Positions 1 to 12,044 of a DNA stretch of 64,000 nt are shown here, piece by piece. The stretch spans positions 805,679-869,678 of the forward strand of contig BCJX01000008.1 of NCBI GenBank assembly GCA_001600415.1, given 5' to 3'. The position numbers were made by a program, and so were the translations under genes. The notes under the pieces were generated by a model. It saw nothing but the letters and a program-made list of their open reading frames with translations, made no database searches and was not told the origin of the DNA. Source of the DNA: Pascua guehoae. Its lineage: Eukaryota > Basidiomycota > Tremellomycetes > Trichosporonales > Trichosporonaceae. Every line of letters starts with the position of its first letter. Position 1 is the first letter of the stretch.

Positions 1-1440
1 ACAAGATCAGTCGGATGATTGAATCAAAGCGAATGATCAGAGAGCACAGTTGCCAGGCGGAGACGCAACAAGACACACGTGTCAGCTCTGCACCCTTCCA
101 GCTCCTGTCCCGACTCACCATCACTCGTCGCCTTGACCGTCACAAAGCGGTCAAAGTTGTCCTCAACGAGGATGCGCACCTGCTCGCTGCGGCTCTCGAT
201 CGCACGCTCGAGGTGCTCGATGGCGTGCCGGAGGTCCTGGAAGGACGCGTCCGGGTGCTGGACCGAGAGGAAGACTTTGGGGTCGAATGCCTTGGAGGAG
301 AGCATGATTGCCGCGCCTGGGGTTAGTGGTGTGTGTCGTGTGTGCGCGTGTAATGCGGGTGCGTGCAGTGCGGGTGGGTGTTGTGGGTGCGGGTGGGTGT
401 TAGGGAGAAGAAGGGAAGAACAGGAAAACCGGGGAGGAACGCGAGCGGGAGAAACGGTTGATAAGGCTGTGAGACGGAGAGGCGAGTTGCGCAGGGAGTA
501 CGAGCACGGCCAGTAGTCGAGCTCAAACCGAAGAGGTTGGGACTGTCCACACGAGAAATGGCTCGCGTCTGTTCGGGACCCCTGCCTGCCAACGGTGACA
601 CTATGAGGGACAGCACCAGCTCCAAGCTGGGACGACAGTCTTGGGATAAGGAGAGCCATCTCTGAGTCCAGGACGCGGTCTCGTCACCGCGCCAGCTGCC
701 TTCCATCGCCGGCAACAGCCTCCGCGTCTGAAGACAGCCATGCCCGAACGACAGATACCGACCACACCACAGCTTCGAACCACTCCCGACCACTCAGTAC
801 CGGCAACTTCCCCTACCCTCGACCACGGCCGTGGCACCCTGTCACAGTGGGGAGACCACGGCTCTCCCCACCGCCGCCTGGAATACTGCACTCGTATTGC
901 CTTTACACGCCGCCAGTGTTCTCGTCCCCCCCGTTCCCGACGCGCCGAGGCACGGCCGTGGAAACCACACTTGTCGACGTTCGCCCCCCGCGTCCCTTGC
1001 CCCGCGTCCTGCTTCATACTCCGTGTGTCCGTTCCGTCTGTGTAGCCACAGCGAGCGACAGCCACGGCGCAGGCATCGCGTTCCTCCCCCCAGCTCCCAT
1101 CCTCACTCTCTCCCGCCGTCGCCGAACCCTCCCTTCCCACCCTTTCCGTCCACCCGGCCTCCCTTCGCCCACCGCCCCACACCCCCACGGCGCGCGCACA
1201 CAGCATACCCCTCGATCCCGCCCACTCACGAGTCTGATAATCCGTCTCCCTCGGTCCCCTGTCCGTCAGCCACGCAACCCGGGCACCAGACCTCGTACCC
1301 AGGCCTCCTCTGCACCCCAGACCTTCCATCCCCCTATTCCCCTTTTTCCCTCCCCGTTTCCAATCTCACTGCCCCAGCCGCTCCCTCCACTTCTCCCTCC
1401 ACTGCCTCTCATCCCCCACACCCCGAATGCTGGCCTCACC

Positions 1441-1526
<86 letters not shown>

Positions 1527-1889
1527 CGCCCTGGCGCTCTTCCTCGGCCTCCCCCCGGTCCAACTCACACACTCAACCGCTCCCTCAACCCCAACGGGTC
1601 AATCTCATCCGCCACGCTGCTCTCGCCGAGCGCCATGCCCTCGCGCGCATCCGCTTCCTCCCATACTTGGGGGTCGAGGCCCGAGAGGCCATAGGCGTTC
1701 AGGACTGGTGTCAGCGGACTTGGGCTGGGGCTCGGACTTGGACGCGGACGCGGACGTGCAGGCGATGGGCGCTGGCATGCTGCATGGCGCGTGCTGGGAG
1801 CTGCGCGCTGGACGCCGTCGTGCTTGGAGCCGGCGTGCAGAGGTTCCACGGTACTCACGGGCGCCTTCGTCGAGGCCGTATGGGTCCAT
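1..1889 (-). CDS. SEC5: Exocyst complex component Sec5, N-terminal part (runs off the window)
   Basis: Sec5 is a subunit of the exocyst, which tethers secretory vesicles to the plasma membrane. Proposed exons on the minus strand are 1859-1889 (starting [10 protein letters not shown]), 1573-1704 and 119-316, with a GTGAGT donor at 118 leading past the window edge. The joined product begins [17 protein letters not shown], then has a DPLGL motif, then FDPKVFLS and [14 protein letters not shown]. These match the conserved N-terminal region of fungal Sec5 as I know it. Exon 1 and 2 junctions are clean (GTGAGT...CACCAG). The link between exon 2 and the exon at 119-316 is uncertain: in phase it uses donor GTGTGT and gives one intron of about 1.25 kb, far longer than the others, with an 83-nt C run inside. 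A missed small exon there is possible. Confidence 0.7.
1443..1525. repeat. 83-nt poly-C (poly-G on minus) homopolymer
   Basis: Positions 1443-1525 are an unbroken run of C, lying in the proposed long SEC5 intron. The 350 bases before it are strongly pyrimidine-rich on the plus strand. The run length may be an assembly estimate. Confidence 0.9.
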
Positions 1890-2472
1890 CCTGGTCGTTC
1901 GTTGTAAGGAGGTTGGAGGAATTGGAGGTGTGACGTTTCGATGTTTCGTTTCAGTGCTGTGACGCGGTCGTGCGGGCGCAGGTGGCGGTGGAGGTCGGGT
2001 GTCGCGTGGTTGGTGGCGCGATTCGCGCACGCTGCGTGCCCCATTGCCACATGCCACTGCCACTGCCCTGCTGCCCAGGGCCAAGGGCCCAACACGCCCA
2101 GGATGGTCTAGCCCATGCTCCATCCGCGAACTGCGGATGTGGCAACTACTTGCTCGTTATCAGTGACAAACAGCCAACTGCGCACCAACGTGCACCACGA
2201 CGCACGCAGCAGACTGCCAACATGCACGAACAATCTGCATTGATATCTATTTCAAGCGCATTGTCTGAAGAATGATGGGTTAGCGGGCGGAATACATGCT
2301 AGTCACTACAGGCCACACTGTCTATACGCCCCAGCATCTGCAGTGTATCTGGTGGATGCTGTGGCGCTATCGGGGTCGGTGAACCCCGGTGCGTCGCCGC
2401 GAGTCGCTTCGCTTCGCGTCGGTCGTCGGACGCCGTACGGGAAACGGGCTCGGGCACACGCCTATCAGTCGA
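1890..2472. other. Intergenic, SEC5 upstream / OCH1 downstream
   Basis: This 583-nt gap between two minus-strand genes should contain the SEC5 promoter and the 3' end of the mannosyltransferase transcript. I see no coding signal and no clear TATA box. Confidence 0.6.
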
Positions 2473-4739
2473 TTACCAGTCGACGTCGTGGCCCCAGAAG
2501 TCCTGTTCAGCCTTCCAGGACGAACGGAACATATGGTACGCCATTGCTTGGGGGTCTGGGTGGTCAGCACGTGCTATGATGGCAAAGAAAAACCTCGAGC
2601 TCGGACAACAGTGTCCCGTCTGTCTGGAGATCGGCGTCGTGTCTCTCTCAAGATAGATGTCAAGGGCCTCCCGTCTCGAGATCAAGTATAACTCCTCTGA
2701 TGCCAAGGACACCTTCTCCGAGGCGGAGCACGCATACACATCCTGAGAAGCAGAGCATACCTCGACCGAGGTACACGCCTCCCAAACCCATCTCCGCTCG
2801 CTCCAGAGCTTACTCACCATCCTGTGGGCCGGCGCCGTTCCATCCGGGCGAGAACGCCGTCATGGGCAGAATCACGACCTCGCCAATACGCAACGGCACC
2901 TTGAGACCGCGAAGGTCGGTCCAGCGCACACCATACCGTGCGCGGAGGTACGAGATGATGGTGTCGGTCCACATGCCAGGGCCCGTCCAGTTCATGATAC
3001 CGACGGGACCCTCGTTGGGGTCGTTGAGAAGGTTGGCGTCGAGGGCCTTCTTGGCCTCTTCCTCCTTGCCCTGTTTACGCAATGAGACGACCTGTTCCCA
3101 GCGGCGCTTCGACCAGGCGGCTGCAGTGGCTGTTGCGTGCAGGACGCGCAGGACGGTGGCGACCGCGATGGGATGGTAGGGCGCCATGGCCATTGTCCAC
3201 TGAGTGATTTGGAGCTACGGTCAGCGGGGGGGGTGGGGCGACAAGGTGCTCGTGGAGGGACCCACTGGACGGGGGAAGGCATTGTTCCAGTCCTTCCTGT
3301 CGTCGGGAACGGATACCTCGATGCCAACAACGACGGACGGGCGGCCGAGGACCTGGTCAATGTCCTCTCCTGCCTTGATGCGCTTGCGGGCATCGTCGTT
3401 GAGCCATCCCTTGCCGTCGTTCCACAGTGTCGCGCCCTGGCCCCACTTGCTGGGCGGCTTGAGCATCTTGACGTCCGTGTCGGCGTAGATGCCACCCTTG
3501 ATGAGAAGAACGAGGTACCGTAAAAGGTCAGCCTTGAGGATACCCGGTGGTAACGTGTCCCAGAGATAGTGCACGGTATTGTCGGCTGAGCCCTTGGCCG
3601 GCGTTGGCTCGCCAAGTTCGTTTTCAAAGAAGATTTCCGCATCGTCGTCGGTGAGGAACGCCCACTCCCAGCCTTCGCGGTGCACGGCGCCCGTCGCCCA
3701 GGTGTGCACCGCCTTGGACTTCTTCGACTCGCCCGCCTTGTCCGTCTGCCATACCGAGCGGTGGTCCTCTGCGTCCCACGCCGGCAGCGTCCCGTTCCCA
3801 GGCTCGTGCGTGAGGTACGTGTCCATCATACTCCGGAGCGGTTTGCGCAAGGCAGCCGAAAATCCGTGGTCCACAAAGTCGCGCAGCTGCGCGGCGTACT
3901 CTGCAGGGTCGGACGACTCGAAGTGGTACGCATTGTCTGCCTCGAGCCCAAGAGGGGAGAGCGGCTTGCCCTTGTTGCTGTCCTTGTTCTCCGGGAATGG
4001 GAGGAGGCCACCAACGAGCAATTCTGTGATCGGACTATGGATGCCCCACGACTTCATTGGGTCCGTTGGGAAGTCCACAGTATCGGGTTGTTGCTCAGAC
4101 TCGTCTGGTTGCTTCGGTTGCTCCGGCTGCTCTGCTTCCGCTGGTGGTGTCGGGCTGCCCACCTTGACTACTGCTGGTCAGTGTACTGTAGTTCCATAGC
4201 ACGACGAAGCGGGTTATGACTGGGGTCGCCGCTGCTGCTGCCCAAGTCGCACATCTCCATCAGGCTCAAGGACAGTTCGCCACATACATCGCAAAAGCAG
4301 GGCACGTGTGGCTTGGCGTTGCTAGCTGCTAGCGATGCGCGCACAATGGGTGTGTGCTCATCGCCACTCCACAACACCCCCACCGTCCGAAATAGACGTG
4401 TATACGTGTGCAGTGTGCTGGCTGCTACCTCGCTCCACTGCAGCTCGGCAGATCCGCAAGTCCACACTCCACCGCTCACAGGTCACCCGACTCCACATCC
4501 GCACCACCCAACTCACCTCTTTGGACGACATGGTTTCCGCCAATCCATACAACCCATGCTGTCGCAAAGAATAGGCACACCGCGAGGATGGCCGTCCGCC
4601 GTGCGCGGCGAGTCTGGAGAACCTTTCCCAGGAACGACTCTGGCTTGTGGCCAGACGACGTCTTGGGCTCGTGTTCGGCGTCCGACGGCGTGGTGGGCAG
4701 GAGCGTCCGTGACGAATCAGACTGTGGTGACCAGCTCAT
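2473..4739 (-). CDS. OCH1: Och1-like alpha-1,6-mannosyltransferase (GT32), type II membrane protein
   Basis: GT32 enzymes of the Och1 type start the N-glycan outer chain in the Golgi, using GDP-mannose. Exons: 4517-4739, 3266-4167, 2818-3214 and 2473-2555 (534 aa, phases consistent at every junction). Residues 1-48 are cytosolic and basic near the end (RRARR). One membrane span lies at about 49-68, followed by an acidic, Pro/Glu-rich stem. The catalytic YADTDV motif (DXD at about 304-306) follows LKADLLRYLVL, as in Och1 proteins. A later QWTM-P-HPI block and the terminal FWGHDVDW also fit the family. Introns are 349, 51 and 262 nt; the 349-nt one could hide a small exon. A paralogous GT32 such as Hoc1 is the main alternative. 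Confidence 0.85.
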
Positions 4740-4882
4740 TGGTCGTGGTCGCAGAGAGCGTGATGCGGTGGGCGGCGACTGAGCAAGTGTTAATGTGAAC
4801 GAGTGGAATAGAGTCGGAGGGGGATGTGTGTGTATGTATGCACGCGCGTGCGGCAGTTGAGCCTGGGGATTTTATTTGCTGC

Positions 4883-4915
4883 TGGTGGTGGTGGTGGTGG
4901 TGGTGGTGGGGGGGG
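4883..4915. repeat. (TGG)n microsatellite running into poly-G
   Basis: Nine TGG units are followed by a short G run, about 150 bp upstream of the mannosyltransferase start codon. Confidence 0.85.
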
Positions 4916-7320
4916 TGTGACGCCGAGGGCCGACGAGGGACGCGATAACGTGACGAGTTTAAAGTGGCTTACAGTAAGTGGACCAAGAGGTCGGAAACAC
5001 GGCCTGGGTTGCATGGGCTGGCAGAGGGCGAGACGAGAATAAGTCGCGCACTGCCAGGCCAAGCAGGTGGTTACAGCAGTGGCTCCAGGCCGCGTCAGGC
5101 AGGCAGCAGGCCAGGCACCATGGGGTGTGCCATGCCATGCATGCCATGGGCTACGCGGGCGCGCGCCGACACGGGGGCGCAGAGGCGCGGGGGGCGTTTT
5201 GGGTGTTGTTTGGCCCAGGCTCTGTGTCCAGGCAACGTCGCGCCCAAAGCTTGTTTTCCTTTCCTCATGATTTTCTAGTTGAGGCACCATGCCTGCTGCG
5301 GATGCAATTCGGTCATTTTTTTTTTCGTTTTTCTGACATTTGTCGACCCTGACAAAGGACGAGCCCACAGAGTGCACGGAGCCATCCAGCCCACCAGGCC
5401 AACTAACGTATTGACGTGCGGAAAGATCCTGGAGGCGGTGCAGTTGACGCACGTGTTCTCCAAAACGTTTGGCCCTTTTGGCGTGCGAGTTTAGGCCCGT
5501 TTCCACGCGAGTGGATCGAGTGGAGCCCAGAAAAGACAAAGATGCACTCGAATTTGCTTCTGAAATATCGCGACCGTCGTCATGCTGTGCTCCATGTTGT
5601 CATGTACATTCCAAGAACGATGAATATTGAATGTAAAAGAGATATCTGCAGCAATGTTCACACGTACAGTATGCTCAACCGCAATGCTCCCCATGGCCTC
5701 TTAGGCCTCTTAGTCTGTTCCTGTCACACTGCACCGCTTGCTTCCCGCCATGGACCACGCCCTGACGGTCGCTGGCGGCATGGGTGGCGTTTATCGGCCC
5801 GGAGACACTTGCTGTTTCAGATTGGACAAATGGCTTTGGTCAACCCGACAGCGCGTCATAGACCTGAGACGCCAACCCTTTAGGTCAGCCAGTTGCATCA
5901 CCTCCACATACACAGGACCTCAAAACGGAACGAGCAATGGCGCAGGGTGAGACTGGCGGACTCTTGCAAGGTCTGCACGTCTGCAGCAGCTCAACATCTG
6001 CACGCCTCGGCACCCCTGCGCCTTTCTTGTTCCTTTTTGACACCCTCTGTACCTAACCCACATCCATAGGGGTGTCGCAAGGGATAGCTCACGATTGCAG
6101 CGTTGGTGGCACCAACACTAATGGCCGGGGACCGGCTCTTGACCCACCCATAGGCCATTTATCCCTGCTTGGTACAGTTGTTTGTCGAACGTTTGTCCAC
6201 CGACTGACACCACACCACACTGGTCCTGTCAGGCTGAAGGTGCGGGTGAACATTAGATGGAAGTGATCAGGCAGCCCGTTGTGCTGGAGAGAACGAGTGG
6301 GACCGTGGTCGCCCGTTGAAGGAATAGCCCTTCTTACTATATCTACAATGGGCCGACAGAAAGGATGCCAATCCTGGCTGGCCGCAGGGGTGTTTGATCA
6401 GAAGATGTTCTATCTTGTGGCATTGCAGTTTACCCATAGCAGGGGCGTGATGCGGCCCAAACGCGGTCGCAACCTTTTGGACGGCCGCTGTACATACGAT
6501 ACTGACTGACCGGAACGCTGAAAATAGCCCACCAACGAATACACCCCCCCCCCCCCCCTGCCCCCTTTTTCCATGGTTTACCATGCCTACTCACCCCTCC
6601 TCAAGAGGCGTTTCATCAACAGCCACTAATATTAGTGACTTGGCCTCATCACCATTATGTGCTACCTGCAGAGAATGCCCACTAGGCGGGCGTCCGTTAA
6701 TACTGTACGTGAATTGAAACCAGAAAGTGGGACATGTACAGAGGAATTATTTCCACTCGGCAATATTGCGTCTCACAGCCAGGTGCCCCCGTCTGTGCTG
6801 CTCGCGTCCGGGTTCATACAAATGCATTTTAGCCAAAAAGCTCAATGGTGAACATTGGGAAAGTCTTCCAGAGTCTTCCAGGGTCCATCGTCGCCAGTGT
6901 TGTCGACGGCGGTGATCGTGTCCGATTTGGAGAGGTCTTGAGGCAAGAACATCCAAGCTGTCAGCGATATATTCGACGTTGGGACTGGGCTCATCTTGTA
7001 CTCCCCATCTGCTTGTCTTGCTGGGCCGTACAGTAATATCGGTTCCGTCCGCGGTGGCGTTGTTGGTACATCATCTCTTGGGCTGAGTGTTGGGCGTTCA
7101 CAGGCTATCGCCCCACACGTTGCGGTTAACCGTCATACTAATATTTGACCACGGTGGGATTGATGTCATGGCCTTGTTGAGCTTGGTAGGCCTTGCAGCC
7201 CATATTTGGGTGGATATTGTCCATGGTCCATCGGAGATGATAGCCGGGAGACGGTATTATTAACGTACTGCGGCAGTTTGCCACCGCAAGCCGGTTCAAA
7301 GTGAGCGAATAGATCGCCGT

Positions 7321-7360
7321 GTTCACCGTGTTCACCGTGTTCACCGTGTTCCCCGTGTTC
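7321..7360. repeat. 9-bp minisatellite (unit GTTCACCGT)
   Basis: Four to five near-identical 9-bp units lie just beyond the 3' end of the PIN-domain gene (stop at 7370-7372). Because the unit is a multiple of three, one frame reads as repeated His-Gly-Glu, but no gene context supports translation. Confidence 0.8.
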
Positions 7361-7369
7361 GTTCAATCG

Positions 7370-9213
7370 TTACGCTCCCCTCCACCACACGTGTCCTTCC
7401 CATCGTTCCGCGTTCCTCGGCCCAAATGCCTTAGACAGCTCCAGCGAACACTCAATCTGCAACTGCGTTAGCGAGAGAGGTACCGTGGTTATGCTTAGCG
7501 GTTAGAGGTGAGTAGTTAGTGGTTATGGAGGCCAGTATGTTACTACGTTAGATCTCTGGGAGTACTCACCTGCCTTGCGCAGGAGGACCGCCCCGAACAG
7601 TGCGGCCGTTGTCGAAGCCCCCTCCCGGTCGAGAATTTTGCTGTACTCCCTCGATGCGCCCGCTGATTGGATCCCCCGAGACGCACCCTGTCCGCCCATG
7701 ATTGTCCAGCGGGTGGAGGAGCGACAAGCCGAGCACCGAGGTCCCGGGGAGAGAACTGGCCGGCAGAGGACTGTCGGGGGTGGGAAGGGGGTGGGGTGTT
7801 GCGCCGAGTTGAAGACCTGCCGAGGGCGGGACGCACAGGAGAGCAGACCGAGGACGACGACAGCACGACTGGCAACATTGAAGGGATCGGATGGCTGCGG
7901 GAGGCATGGTGGGGTGAGGCGACCTTGTCCAAAAGCTGCATGAGCTCTCCTGCGGTGCTGCCCTCCAGCTTCCAATGAGTTGGGAAGTGGAAGACGGTAG
8001 GACAGCCGAGGTGCAACCATGTCGCGATCATGCCTCCGTCCCCGCTGATCAGCATGATCGGCCTGCTGTTGTGCTTATCCTGTCTGTGTCGTATGATGTA
8101 GCGCAGGATGAGCGCGTCTTTGGAGAGGTCTTTGACCAATGACGGATATGCGGCATTGAGTTTGGCTATTAGGGTGGACATTGGGTAAGCGAGCGACCGT
8201 GCGATTTCTATCCCCGCTTCCTTGTTGTTGGAAGATCCTTGTTCCACTCGCCGAAAGAGTTGGTAAATGTAGCGTAGAATTTGTCCACCTTCCTTGTCGA
8301 AACGCTTCGGGGGTACCTTCTCGCCGAGAACGATTTCCGGGATAATGAGGCTGGTAGTGCCACATTTGCTCGTACTCTGTCTCGTCGACTCCTCGGGGTA
8401 GTCCTGTAACAGCTGCAGGTTGCTCTCATTCTTGCCTAAGATGACATTAGTGTCAATGGCAAGCACAAACGGCGCATTGACACTGGGGCCCGCGGGCTGG
8501 CGAGTAGCGAAGTCATTCCAGGTGGACCCGCTAGCTTGGTAACGCTTCTGGGACTCGTTGTCCTTGAAGCACTGGATGTCACGTTGCTCCCAGTTGTCCA
8601 TGCCATGGACCTCTTTCACCTCTGTTATTGGGTATTGTTGGTGTAACCCGCCCGCCTCCCAGCGCCTACGGAAGGTGCGGTCCGTATTTGCAGAGACGAG
8701 GATATGAATGATCCTTTGACATTTCTCCGGTAATGCCTTCGCGAATCTCTGGTACCAGAGGTGCTGGAGATATCCTCGGACGTTGGGTTGTATGGACACA
8801 AAGTCCAGCCACTCCAAATCCTGGCGTGGCAGCGGAAAAGGACTACACGGCCGTATAATACGTACCCTCCAGCGAGAACCGTCTTCAAAGGTGTGATGCG
8901 GAGCGACCCCCTCGGGAGGCCTCGTGTGATCTGGTTGATGGTGGAGAGACCCATGCGTGCAGGCTCAGCTGCCTGGATTGACGGGGGTCTTCCTTTGGAA
9001 ATGTCGTTCAAGATTAGGGTGTCCAACTAGGCGTGCGGCGAATATGGGATCGCTTTGGACTGGCGCCTTTCCAAAGCGTGTCTTATGGAGGAACTGACCG
9101 CTGTTCGTGATGACCGCACTCGTGACGATGAGTATCTCCTGATCGTCACGATGAGGAGTGATGGGCGGATAGATGCTGGCCGTTCCCTTGAACAATGGCT
9201 CAAGTTTCTGCAT
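7370..9213 (-). CDS. PIN-domain protein, putative endoribonuclease
   Basis: PIN domains are metal-dependent RNA-cleaving folds built on clustered acidic residues. Proposed exons: 9099-9213, 8866-8930, 7570-8820 and 7370-7462 (507 aa, phases consistent). The large third exon carries FVLAIDTNVIL (Asp at about residue 183), IIPEIVLGEK (Glu about 222), two Asp residues near 290-294 and LISGDGGM (Asp about 321), the usual order of PIN acidic residues. About 120 residues before it contain a helical segment I do not recognise. The C-terminal third is Ser/Pro/Arg-rich and probably disordered. Introns at 8821-8865 (GTACGT...CCAG) and 7463-7569 (GTGAGT...GCAG) are well supported. The first intron (8931-9098, donor GTCAGT) was chosen mainly on phase and is the weakest point. 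Confidence 0.6.
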
Positions 9214-10426
9214 GGTGCGCTGTTTTCAACCGAGCAGTAGGGCATTCTGGACGAGGTTATGAGCTGGTTTTAGATTGTGTTGAAGGGAGCTGGGTGGCAA
9301 AGAGCTCACTATTGTTGAGTTGTGAAGGACAGCCGTGAAAGCTGAGAGGATTGGGATTGGGTGAATGAGTGAATGAGTAGAGAGCTCAAGGTGTACCTTT
9401 ATGTATGTGGTGCCAAGGGTGTGTCCGACTTTGCGCCACTCAACAATCGAGGCGATGCTCCACACAGCACACAACAGTGGATGACTGTACTACTGTGAGC
9501 TATTATTGTGCGCTTTGTTCGCTCTGTTCGCTTTTCGCCCTGAGTCTTCGTCTTGGTTGTGTGGCGCTTGTACTGTACTGCAGGCATGCATGCTGAGCAG
9601 CTTTCGCACCTTGCGTGTCCTGTGCACCTGTTGACCCCTATCCTCGCTCGCACCCTTGTATTGTACTGGAGCTCTCACCCCACCTTTGTTGGTTTCTCGG
9701 CTTTCACCTTGGCCGCCTCATCCGTGTTCGTTGGCACAAAAACGCTGCAATTTTGCCACCCGCAAGCCCTGCAGTTTCACACACAGTGAGAGAGAGACAG
9801 CTGTATCTCCCTAGATCTGTCCGTGCCTTGCCCACACCTCGTTGAACGGCAATGCAACCTCGGTCGACCCAGAAATGGTTGTGATGGTGGCGCCTCAGGG
9901 GTGTAGGGGCTGGTGAACGCCCAAGCAGTTGCTGTGCAAGAGTACATAACGCCACAAATGTGCCACATTCGCCACAAACACACACCCGTGATGGGCGTGA
10001 CGGAGCGGAGTGGCACAGGCCGCAAAACGCAAAACACAGTCGAGTTGATGTTGAACGGGAGAAAATCGTCTGTCTGTTCCATGTGGCAACGACAATGGCG
10101 ATGCGTGCGCGCACGCGAGACAACCAAACCCCACTGGGCACATGCGATTCCCTTTTACCACCGTTCTTCCATCCTTCCTTCCTTTGTGGACAACCCGTTG
10201 CTCCTGATTAAGCTTACCTGCCCACCCCTGCAACCGCACCGAGACCGTCTCCCTCGGATTGAGACTCGGGGACTCATTTACGCCCATGTCACTGCACCGT
10301 TAGTGTCTGCGCCACTTTATCACCACGTCGCTCAGCAAAACAGAGTCTTTCCCCGCACTCACCCTCCGTTGCCCCGTGTCAACTTGACGCATCGACGGTG
10401 AACCCGTATCCGAGTCCGACATCACC

Positions 10427-10935
10427 ATGAGTTCGCAAGTACGACCGACCGTCACTGACAGAAGCAGGTACCAGTCTACTCTCCCAGGTTTTGTCCACCA
10501 GCGCTCCTCTATCGCTCCAATGTACTTTAAGGGATCCAAGGACCCGCATGACTACATTATCGATCTCAAACGCCTACACCAAAAGGACCGCATGCGGTTC
10601 GTGGCACCCCGTTGACATTTTTGCTTACAACTGCAGGCTCGACGCGGATGTGCAAGCCTACCTCGAGTGTGTGGGAAGGTCTCGCCCACACATGCACAAC
10701 GGTGACACCCTTTATTAGCATGTTTGCAACGCCAACGGTCCTCGACGGTACCAGCCCAACATGGCTCTGATATCTGAAGGACTGGATTACCTGCACGACC
10801 AGCATGGTCGACCAGTGCAGCAGAGGATTCTGGAGAACAAAGGGCGGCTACGGCCACTCGGTCAAATGCGAAATGGGCCTGCAGATGGCCAAACGAGACG
10901 CTCTTCGCGTCCGCACAATCGCCAACATGCATTAA
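10427..10935 (+). pseudogene. Possible degenerate gene of unknown identity, in-frame TAG
   Basis: An ATG at 10427 opens a frame reading MSSQVRPTV, then MYFKGSKDPHDYIIDL. A 40-nt segment from GTTCGT to CTGCAG (about 10597-10636) could be an intron that bypasses a TGA. The frame then continues with LDADVQAYLEC, meets a TAG near 10718, and stays open for about 70 more codons (QPNMALISEGLDYLHDQHGR) to a TGA near 10935. A long frame in the same register on both sides of one stop suggests a decayed gene or a missed intron. The first block is loosely reminiscent of retrotransposon Gag proteins, but I cannot identify it. Confidence 0.3.
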
Positions 10936-11477
10936 ACTGAAAGACGCAGCTCGACTACTCTTTGACCCCGACGGAGTCCACAAACTTGCATCCCACCACC
11001 CGTTGTCCCGGCAGAAAATCCGCCGAGGTGTTTTTTTCTCCACTCCCAGGCTCGTTTGTGCATAGCGCTGCTTCTACACAGCTATTCACACTTTCCGGGC
11101 TCTTGTGTGTGTGTGTGTGTACACAGCGACAAGTATCTTTGGCGCGCACCTGGCACAGGCAGGTATAAATAGCACAGGGCGCGTGTCGACCACTGGCGAG
11201 AATGGCTGATGACAGGGATATGTATGATCCAGCTGCATGGGTAGACAGACACCTGTTAGACACTGGAGATGTGAGTGTAGCCAATGTGTACCAAGTAACT
11301 ATGGTGCAAGTGGGTGCATATTCGGTACCTCCGGGCATCAGCTCGTCGCAGCTTGCCCGCCCGGAGTGTCTTGTTTCAGCACCCTTGGCCTCGGATGGGA
11401 TTGGCTACTCGTTTGTGGTCAGCCGTCCCCACAATTAACTGTGTCGAGGACATATCTTGGGGGCGTTTGTAGATTAA

Positions 11478-11760
11478 TACAGTAGTATCGTTCTGTGTGG
11501 CACCAGGTTTGCAAATGTTCGCAGTACCTAACCCCGAGTTTTGTGGTCTCGGTGTGGGTGACTGGATAGCCCGACCTCGCGCTTGCTCCCACGCGGTGTA
11601 GCGTTGAGGGGATGATATTGCGAGCGAAGGATAGTGATACAGTAGTTGATACAGTAGTCTCGTACTATGTAACCCGCGCCAGCAAATGCTCATGGCAAGC
11701 AATCCACCGCGTCGGTGTGGTCGAGTGATGATCTCGTGCTTGCTGTTTGTTACATTCGGG
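11478..11760. repeat. Diverged direct duplication, two copies of about 110 bp
   Basis: Both copies begin with ACAGTAGT and share, in the same order, a TCGT-CT-TGT block, a GCAAATG-TC block and a CTCG-GCTTGCT block. Identity looks partial. There is no coding content. Confidence 0.45.
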
Positions 11761-12044
11761 GGTGCACGCACGCGTGTGCTACGTCATTGCTGCTGTTGAT
11801 CTCCTACTTCGCGTGATCTGTCAGTAGTAGTTGTGAGCTCCTTCCTCATGTCCCGTGATCGCTGGCTCTTCTAATGCTCTGTACAAGTTGCACGCACTGC
11901 ATATACTGAAACAGGACGTGTAATTTATGATATCTGGTCTCTTTTTTTTTTCGCTCTCTCTTCGCCAGCGAACCCCACCGCCTGTATGCACGGTCGCTCG
12001 CTGGGTGCCTCTGGCCTATGTCGATACATGTCGGACTAACACAA

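Larger units (their letters stand above)
4740..7369. other. 2.6-kb gap without a convincing gene
   Basis: Open frames here are short, overlap on both strands and have no recognisable domain or sensible splice structure. Contents noted: a (TGG)9 run followed by a G run (4883-4915), a CATGCC-rich patch near 5125-5150, a 15-nt C run (6544-6558) and a 9-bp minisatellite (7321-7360). The left end should hold the mannosyltransferase promoter. Confidence 0.5.
9214..12044. other. 2.8-kb gap with possible decayed coding remnant and duplicated block
   Basis: No intact gene is convincing. A coding-like stretch with an in-frame stop lies at 10427-10935. Two diverged copies of a block of about 110 bp lie near 11478-11590 and 11651-11760. 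A short (GT)n run lies near 11108-11120. The right end is the 3' flank of SUB2. Confidence 0.5.

Noticed and set aside
831..1962. Long plus-strand open frames over 831-1962 with poly-Pro
   Set aside because: The poly-Pro is produced by the C run and pyrimidine-rich DNA. Two frames are open at once and no domain is present; the opposite strand carries SEC5 exons.
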